Part shown: positions 56,547 through 64,000 of the stretch, in pieces | How the letters are laid out: every line of letters starts with the position of its first letter | Numbering within the stretch: the stretch's first letter is position 1 | Assembly (NCBI RefSeq): GCF_905163445.1 | Contig: NC_053181.1 | Coordinates: 5,332,001 to 5,396,000, forward strand | Direction: 5' to 3' | Length of the DNA stretch: 64,000 nucleotides | Origin: Pararge aegeria | Lineage: Eukaryota; Arthropoda; Insecta; Lepidoptera; Nymphalidae | Translations under genes and position numbers: made by a program | Notes under the pieces: generated by a model | What the model saw: the letters and a program-made list of their open reading frames with translations, nothing else | Told to the model about the DNA's origin: nothing | Database searches by the model: none

Positions 56547-56569
56547 GGTTTCATGGGTTCTTCTGCCAA

Positions 56570-57010
56570 GACATTATTAATACCAGCATAATCTTCTTCT
56601 CTCTCTCTCCGTCAACGTTATGTGGGTTGGCACATGTCTTCTTCCATTTACTTCTTTCAGCCGTCGTCTCACTATCCACTCACACGCACACTTTTACACG
56701 CATACCTCTTTCACACAATCCATCCATCTCTTCTTTGGTCTTCCTCTACTCCTTTACCCTTCCACATTCTTCTGGTAATATGACTTTCTCCCCTTCGCAT
56801 TACATGATCGTATGCTAGCCTATTACATATCTTTTCATTCACTGACGCTACTTTTATTCTTATATAGTAATTTCTTATCTTATCAATTCTTTTGACAATA
56901 CTCATCCACCTCAAAAATCATAATTTGATAACGTGTTCTCTTCTTTCATCAGTCCCTTTCACCGTCCAACATTCTGATCCATACAACACGACAGGTCTTA
57001 AAATCTAGTA
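56570..57010 (-). pseudogene. LINE remnant, RTE-like C-terminal region
   Basis: On the minus strand: RPVVLYGSECWTVKGTDER, then FMRWMSIVKRIDKIRNYYIR and SVNEKICNRLAYDHVMRRGE. The LYGSECW motif followed by RMLRWM..., then ...RL.W.GHV.RR is the end of many LINE proteins. Several frame changes; not functional. Confidence 0.68.
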
Positions 57011-57159
57011 CCAGAATTGTAAGTTTAGAAATTTGCCCTGTCCAATGCCAATCCCATTGCACTCATTAATAGCCCATAACAGTCCACTGTTGTGAGCTAT
57101 TGATCTGTGTGTTGCTTATAAAAGTCATGCTAAGTAGACGGCTTAAAGATCGCTGCAGC

Positions 57160-57505
57160 TTGTAGTACTAGCACGAAGGCCATTGCCGCCCGTTACATTC
57201 CCTCAGTTGCCTTGTACGACACCTGCCGTTAGACGAGAAGGGTGACATCTGAATTCTGATCAACCACGCCGTATGATGACGGCAACGAAGTTTGGTGACG
57301 GCAGATCAGAATACAGTTGTCACCACCCCTCCACTTCCCGCGGGTGTCGTATGAGACAACTAAAGGACCATAAAGGAAAGTGGGCAGCAGCGTTCTCTGT
57401 GCTACTACCATATACTGCGATCTCCAATACGTCTGCCAAGCGTGGTGACTATTGGCAAATCCTCCAGTTGGGAAAGGTCTTTAGTCCAAGAGTGGACTGT
57501 TATAG
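57160..57505. repeat. CTCGTACGACACCCG family, two inverted pieces
   Basis: GTAGTACTAGCACGAAGGCC and CTTGTACGACACCTGCCGTT at the left face CGGGTGTCGTATGAGACAAC and CTGTGCTACTACCATATAC at the right, i.e. inverted halves about 100 bp apart. AGAGTGGACTGTTATAGGCT closes the right end. Confidence 0.5.
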
Positions 57506-57594
57506 GCTATTCATGGATTGATGGATCCCTCGCTATATGATGTTGCAAGAACATATCATCTTTGAGCGAGGCAGCTAAAACCTTAGTGATATTT

Positions 57595-57795
57595 TTTAAA
57601 GGCCTTTTTGCGCAGTGGGCAGCGACCCTGCTTTCTGGGTTCGATTTTCTAAAAGTGGAAAATAATTGTGTTATGAATAGAAACGGGTTTCAGTGTTTAT
57701 TTGTATTTTATAAGTATCTATGTATATTATTGTTAAAAACATTAATCAGTTATCTTTGTACGCATAACACAAGCTACACTTATTTTGTGACTTTT
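57595..57795 (+). repeat. SINE family B, degraded
   Basis: GGCCTTTTTGCGCAGTGGGC, AGCGACCCTGCTTTCTGGG with the middle of the head deleted, and body CATAACACAAGCTACACTTA. Confidence 0.65.
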
Positions 57796-57799
57796 TTTA

Positions 57800-58465
57800 T
57801 GTTTATAATCTATTACAGTAAATCCTAAAATCACATACACTTCTTAAAGACGACAATAAGTAAAAACTAATCGAACAGCACATTTAAAATCGTAATTCTC
57901 ACGAGTCCAAAGATTTGTAACAGTTCTGACAACATTTGTAACAGAGCATACGTTAAAATACCACAAGAATGTTTTATTTGGCTAATAAAAAAGACGTTTA
58001 TTTGTTTATCGAAATTCACTGTCCTACTTTAGTCACAAACCTTGATTTCACGAAGGGCATTACCACATTACGCAACACACGCAACCGGCGTCGTAACCTC
58101 ATCGTCGCCAGATCGTCATTGCACTCACGTTCAGAGAAAGTGTCTTGACGGACGGAAGGACGTAAGTTGTACCCAGTTACCAGTGTGAGTACGTGATTCG
58201 ATACAATTTGCGTGGTTTAACATAGCTTGTACGAGAACAACGCTAATCGGTACATATTCTGTTTATTAATTTTTAATCGTTTGTACAACGTGTAAATGAA
58301 AACCGATATAATACTTCATTCGTCTATGGTCTTTTATCTACCATGGGGTTGCCATATATACTTAGAATGTTTTGAATTCATTTGTATGGAAAAATATGCT
58401 TCATTTGATTTAATATTTTTACAGGATGAATCCTTATAAAATATACTTATGCACCTTTCAACGGT
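57800..58465. other. Stretch without recognised features
   Basis: No gene, RNA or recurrent repeat seen. Slightly GC-richer near 58070-58160 (CGCAACCGGCGTCGTAACC). Confidence 0.35.
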
Positions 58466-58469
58466 ATTT

Positions 58470-58660
58470 GATAACCGGCGGTCAGGGCTCCAGAGTGAGA
58501 AATCTCCTCACAATACGCGCCGTTTTAAGGACTTCTGCCTTCTGTAGCGACCCTTGATCCAACAACCAAGCGAAAGCTTCTAAAGATGTTGGTCGAAGCT
58601 TTTCGCGAAATTTCCATTGACTGAAACGACTATCGGAGCAATAACGGTCGCCACAACATT
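58470..58660 (-). pseudogene. LINE remnant, relative of 27641-27960
   Basis: CGGCGGTCAGGGCTCCAGAG, ACAATACGCGCCGTTTTAAG and CCAACAACCAAGCGAAAGCT are near-identical to the first copy, with small deletions that break the frame. Confidence 0.65.
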
Positions 58661-59412
58661 ACTATTATTATAGAAACTTTATCTTAAACATGCAGACAAG
58701 CGATCAAAAGAAGAAGCAATTATACAAGCAATAGTTATCATTTCCGACTGAGTATAAAAATAAATATTTTTATTATTTATTTTATCAACAATTATTGTTA
58801 GCCAATTCAAATACATAAAAACTTATACAGATTATTCAACCATTATGAGCCTATCACATGCGGGCGAGCCGACGCGGTAGATCGGGATCTATTTTGTAGA
58901 ATAACAGAAGATCTTTAGTTTGGGAAACTAGAATCAGGATTTATGCGCCGACTAGGCCGCGAGAGACCGCTAGTTTATTTATACAAAGAGAAAAATTGTC
59001 TCTGACTTACAATCGGAATGGCACTCGTTATTATTCTAATTTGCAAGTCTTACAAAACGTCTGCATGATCGAGGGCTTTGCAACAAGCGTATGATCGTTA
59101 GCGACAAATTAGCGTGGTACGTATTACATTACATAATGCTATAAAGTGTGTCATAATCAGGTCATTATACACACAGTGCTTTGTGTGACTGTTGTTTATA
59201 TCAGTTGTCAACTTACAGTTTCTTCCGACACGCTACTGGACTGTAACCTAATTGTATGTTAGTTGTAGCGAACTATTTGATATGACGCAAGTAGTTTGCT
59301 GCATTAGGGTCGTAGAGTTTTGTTATAAATCGCCAGTTTTAGAATATGATGGTGCGTCTACTCAAAGATCTCGAGTACAAAGCGGTTTTTTTTCATTCGA
59401 GTACAATTTAGC
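58661..59412. other. Stretch without recognised features
   Basis: Nothing supported. A short GC-rich patch at 58860-58990 (CGGGCGAGCCGACGCGGTAG) has no ORF or structure I recognise. Confidence 0.35.
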
Positions 59413-59646
59413 TCTTCACTGCAATCACAGCTGCTGCAGTCTTAGGCAGATTAGTCCCATACTTCTAATCGGTTTTTACACGACATCGTACCGGAACGCA
59501 AAATCGCTTAGCGGCACATCTTTATCGGTAGGGTGATAATAAGCCAAGTCTTACACCAGACCAGCCCAGAATTTTAAATCCTCAAATTTACCTGCGAGGA
59601 TCGAATCCGGGACCGCAAATAAAAGTAGAGCACGCACCGCTGTTAG
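59413..59646 (-). repeat. SINE family A, with head
   Basis: CTTCACTGCAATCACAG, TTTTTACACGACATCGTACC, CGCAAAATCGCTTAGCGGCA, GAGGATCGAATCCGGGACCG and GAGCACGCACCGCTG. Confidence 0.72.
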
Positions 59647-59689
59647 ATGTAAGTCTAATAATACAAGTAGCGTGTAGTTTGTATTAATT

Positions 59690-60000
59690 TCAATTACATA
59701 TAATAGCCATTGCCCGTGATTTCGTCCGCGTTTATTTTTGAACCTTTTATTTTCAAGGGATAAAATTCATTCCACCACCAAAACTTTACAAACATTATTT
59801 AAGCGGTAAAGCAAGTAACTGCAAAAATGGAACTTTTTATAATCCTGCCAGCAGCTTCTACCACTATAACCATATCCAAGATGCTTGCTACATGTGTTCT
59901 AAACTTCATCAAGATCGGTGCAACTATTGATCCGAACGTAAGTTACAAAAAAAAAAAAACAGTCTTACTTACGCATTTATAATACTAATATGGATTTACT
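59690..60000. repeat. Dispersed non-autonomous repeat, GATTTCGTCCGCGTTTATTT type
   Basis: TTGCCCGTGATTTCGTCCGC, TCATCAAGATCGGTGCAACT, an A-run, then TACGCATTTATAATACTAAT. Relative of 41210-41560; possible Helitron-like element. Confidence 0.5.
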
Positions 60001-60904
60001 GTTGATTAAAAATTAGATTTCAGGCAAAATATTATTTTAATTAAATGGTTTGACCTCCATAATTAGGTGTATATATATAAACAATAGACTTATTAAAATC
60101 CATTTGGAATCGTTCACATCATTTTTATTTTTTTATTTATATGCATCAGGTAACAAGGCCAATATACATAAAATACGAAACAAAAACTAATATATTCATA
60201 TAAGAAAAGCACTGTGTATAAATGGCATACGTTATTCTCAGCAAAAGCAAATAAGTATTAAGACGTTATGCTGTTAACTACACTCCAATTAAAACTATAA
60301 ACTATAAATACATTTAACAAAAATTATCAATTTTAGAAAGAACAGCACGTAACCGATTATAATCTTAAACTTCCTTGTCCCATTATGAGCCTACAAGTTC
60401 GCAAAAATTGCTCGGAAATTCACTGATTAATAAGACAACCGCTTACGCCATTTTTATCACCACATCCATTAAAAATCGAGTCCATTGTTAATCCGCTGCT
60501 ATAATCGATTATAATAACCCCAATAAAGATGATGCAATAGTAGACCAGTAAACAGACTACTATCACAAATTGTGTAATAGACCCTAAGCTAAAAGGAGGC
60601 GCAGCTATCAGTATTCAATACAATCGTTTACTTTCACTGATCGTCGATTCCTGAACTGCGGCGATGGTACCGATAAACACACTGCAGGTTGAATTCGTTA
60701 TTAAATAGAGCGGCAATTGGGCGATTGACAATAAATTAGATATCCTCGACCAAGATTTAGATTAGATAGATAGATAGTTTCAGTTGACTACAGTCTTCAA
60801 TGGTGAGTAATTAACCAGGCTAAGGTGAGCCGCACTGATAAAGAACTACGAGGGATGCCGCGAATAATGGTTTTGACAAAATAATCAGTTAGGGCATTAT
60901 GAGC

Positions 60905-61400
60905 AATCCTTGTTTTATTTATTTATCCTCTTTATACACCACCCAGAAAAACAAAAAAAAGGAACAAACACTTCAAGAATGAAACAAAATACAAAAGACG
61001 ACCTTATCGCTAAGTAGCGATCTGTGCCAGGCCACCTTAGGATTCTTCTTCTTAGTCGTTTCAGTCTTGACAGACTGGTGGTGGTCGTCATCTGGGTTTT
61101 GTGGCTCGCTTGACAATACTTCGCCACTCTTCTCTAACGGTTGCCTTTCTTGCGCATTCATGTAGAGGAGCCTCGATTGTGGCCTTCACTTGGTCCGTCC
61201 ATCGCTCAATGGACACGTCATTACGCCTGGACACGTGACCGAAGAAACTAAGAATTCGCACTTGAACTGCGCTTGAACGAAGAAAGGCGCTGTTTGATTC
61301 TGAGTTCGTCAAGAATTGATTCCTTACCTTAGGATTAGGAAAACTAAAAAGCAAAACGATTGATAGACTTGTTTTATGTGTTGTACACAAATACAACGAT
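60905..61400 (-). pseudogene. RTE-like LINE 3' part with ORF remnant
   Basis: On the minus strand: VRILSFFGHVSRRNDVSIER then WTDQVKATIEAPLHECARKA and VREEWRSIVKRATKPR, which is the end of a LINE protein (F-F-G-H-V-x-R-R ... R-W-T-D-Q). After the stop comes the 3' block CTAAGGTGGCCTGGCACAGA, TCGCTACTTAGCGATAAGGT. The 5' part is missing. Confidence 0.75.
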
Positions 61401-62925
61401 TACCATACCATTAATACATAAATATGTGATAGAGTAGATAAATAAATAATAGTCTTATGAGGATTCAGTGAATTACTTACCATGTTAATTAGTTACTATT
61501 TGACAACAAATACACGAAAATTTCAAGGCGTATTTCCAGTTGTCTCTCTTATTACTTGTCTAAGTACTACAACAAACTTTTCATTTCAAACTTATATATG
61601 TTTTATAAATATTAAAAAGTAATGAAACGATTGTCTACATAATTAGTATAAAATATATAAATATAAAAAAGTCTAAGAAGAGTCAAAAAATAGAATATAT
61701 TATGAATAAATGTAAGAATTACAAGTTAATGAAAACAACTTTTAGGACCAGAAAAACACTTATTCCAATTAACAATATTTATTTTACACTAAATGTGTAA
61801 CGCTCACATTTCTGAATGATTTATAGAGTATTTGATTGTCGTATATATATTTAAGAATCGAATATAATTCAAGCGATATCACTTTCAATACTGTATTAAT
61901 GTATGGAGCATGAAATAAAAAAAGTCTCATATAAAGTAGATCAAGTTGGTATAAAAATTGTCGTATCCACGATCTTACACAATTAATACTAATCACGCTT
62001 TATTACGACAATTTACGAGTAACTATTCCGAAAAACCTTGAGAATGAGAGCCCCAAAATGTTCTCAGGCGAGTATATCCCGCTTTAAGTTTAAGTCCCAG
62101 TTGACCAACGGACAGACAAACCATTACACTAGAGGACATCCTATCGGCCATATTTATTACGATAATATTATTCAATCAAACAAGTTGTGTCGCATTGCAA
62201 GATTATCTTGACGCGATGTGAAACGAGATTCGTCCGATGGCATTGACCGTCAGCGAAAGTTATACGGGTTTTGTTTATTTGTATCTAATAGAAATGCATT
62301 TTTACGGTGTTATACTAATATAGTTACTTGTAATAGATATGATGTAGAATGACGGAATAAAGAATGCGTCGAAAATTAACTTCTTTACGCAAGTTAACAG
62401 AATAGACGCAATAATTGTGCTCAGAGACTTCACAATCAGACACAACTCTATCCTAGATCAGTAAAATGCTGTGAGTGTGGCACACAATCAAATTATAAGA
62501 AACATTTTTCATCCGATACAAGCAATCAAAGTACTCAGGCGAGAAAGCCCTCCAGCCATGTGTGTGTCATGTATATAAATGAAGTACCTTCAAGGCAAAA
62601 GTACGACCAAATATAGGCTTGATTGTCGTTTTCTTCGAATGTACTATAGCTTGACGCAAGCCATATAAATATTCTAACGGTTAAACGAATGATCACATCA
62701 AACATTTTTAAATCTACTACAATACAAATAAACTTCCGCTACGCTCTCTTATGGCCTTTAGCCTTAAAGCATTGCTGAAGACCTGTGGACTTGCTACCCA
62801 CGCTTCAAGCAGAATAACAATTTTATATGTAATGCTTGACAACCCTTAAATAACAGTTATAATTTGGAAACAAGAGCTCCAAGTATATGGAAATAATACG
62901 CCTTTGAACAGGAGTAGCACAGGCA
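61401..62925. other. Stretch without a supported gene
   Basis: AT-rich; no recurrent repeat. An ATG directly before a perfect GTAAGT lies at about 61485 on the minus strand, but its phase (0) does not fit the missing Cda5 first exon (phase 1). Confidence 0.35.
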
Positions 62926-62929
62926 GGAG

Positions 62930-63178
62930 ACAAAAATAATATCCCCCGATTATATCCCCTCGCCTAGTGATTAACGTGTCGACCTGCTAAAGCACGGGAA
63001 CCTGGAATAGGAGAAGTTTACCCCCGTTTATTATTACACATATATTATTTGGATATTATTTTCACTTGTGCGCCGGTGCTCTGAGAGTTGAAAAAGCTGT
63101 GGGAGACATTTTTTTTTGTGACATTTTTATTCTTTCCCCGGAGAGATAATTGTCTCCTGCCCACGCTAGCCGTACTAT
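62930..63178. mobile_element. Inverted-repeat element, GGAGACAAAAATTATATCCC family, copy 2
   Basis: GCAGGAGACAAAAATAATAT at the left; the right end GATAATTGTCTCCTGCC is the inverse. The interior blocks GACCTGCTAAAGCACGGGAA and CCCCCGTTTATTATTACACA match copy 1 at 35693. Confidence 0.7.
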
Positions 63179-63589
63179 GGTAGAAAGCTCCTGTTTTGAG
63201 GTGACAAAGCCGATCCAATAGTTTTACAATTTTTTGTTTTTCAGACAACCGCACAAACACTTACACCTAGACCCAATATGACAAGAGAAAAGCAATGGTC
63301 AGGTCTAGGGTGAACCGCACTGGTCCAAGTTAATTATTCATTATTGCCTTGAAGTTGCTTAAGTTATACGTAGCAGGAAACACGGACGCCGATCGGGCGT
63401 TTCTCACTTAAGCGGTTCGTACCAGAAACGTGGAAGAAAATTGTTTTGTACGAATTCTTTGGACAACGACTAGGTAAAGAAGCAACCGTTCAATGGCTTT
63501 TGTTACAGAACAGCGAAGGATAAATCACCTCATCATTTCAGCAAATAGACAACCGCTCAAAGGTTCACTAAGTGATTAAATTTTCACAG

Positions 63590-63694
63590 AAGAAATGGAA
63601 AAATTAGACTCCATATTCAATGTGATATGGGATAAGTATAAAGGTTATTACATTGACAAGCTCAGCTTTAGTAATATCAAAGACACCGAGAAGG
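63590..63694 (+). CDS. Possible exon of an unknown plus-strand gene
   Basis: After TTTTCACAG comes AAGAA then ATG at 63595. The frame reads MEKLDSIFNVIWDKYKGYYI, DKLSFSNIKDTEK, up to a donor-like AAG|GTAATA. Composition is protein-like and both splice sites are plausible, but there is no domain and no second exon in the window. Chance or transposon origin is equally possible. Confidence 0.2.
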
Positions 63695-64000
63695 TAATAA
63701 AGTATTAAATTAGGCGCGGGTAGGTCAACCGCACTACATGTTTATAATTTACCTTGAATCGAGTTGCGACATAGCTCCAACATATATTATTGTAGAGGCG
63801 TGGTAGAGCAATCTATAACAAGGTATAACGTAATCACTTAGATTGACCGCAATATTCTTTTCTAATTATATTTTGGCTATTATTATTTAGTGAACTAATT
63901 TCAACAAATAAATAAAGTTGAAGTAAAGTATATACGAAATAAAATCACTGTACGAATAACTCTAATTCAGCTAATAATATACTTAATATTTTCAGGCTTA

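Noticed and set aside
61470..61500. First coding exon of Cda5 (ATG before GTAAGT, minus strand)
   Set aside because: The donor is phase 0 and codes only Met; the first visible exon requires phase 1.

Overview
The window is insect nuclear DNA, most likely from a butterfly or moth. It is AT-rich, has spliced genes with GT-AG introns, and is crowded with tRNA-derived SINEs, LINE 3' ends and short inverted-repeat elements of the kind common in Lepidoptera. There are no bacterial features, no CRISPR array and no rRNA. I could not place the species.

Two protein-coding genes can be reconstructed, both on the minus strand. (1) Positions 450-7050 hold a complete nine-exon ionotropic receptor gene. 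Its 846-residue product matches Ir21a, the cool/thermosensory ionotropic receptor. It has a signal peptide, a two-lobed ligand-binding domain, three membrane segments and a pore. All splice phases agree; one intron uses a GC donor. (2) Positions 11391-24888 hold the visible part of a chitin deacetylase 5-type (Cda5) gene: 16 coding exons per transcript plus one alternative exon. It has a chitin-binding (CBM14) domain, a linker of roughly 1,900 residues rich in N/Q/P/S/T, and a polysaccharide-deacetylase domain. A catalytic exon is present in two 226-bp versions that look mutually exclusive. The first exon (start codon and most of the signal peptide) was not found and probably lies further right, behind a very long first intron.

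The right-hand part (about 25-64 kb) shows no gene I can support. It is intron and/or intergenic DNA with at least four SINE families, several LINE remnants (RTE-like and Jockey/CR1-like), a hAT-type MITE family with 8-bp target duplications, a TTAA-flanked MITE nested in another repeat, a three-copy 175-bp tandem repeat, hairpins, and an 87-bp exact inverted copy of part of a Cda5 exon.

The two genes do not form a pathway: one is a sensory-neuron channel subunit, the other an extracellular cuticle-modifying enzyme. From memory, Ir21a and Cda5 are also neighbours at the tip of Drosophila 2L, so the pair looks like an old conserved linkage.
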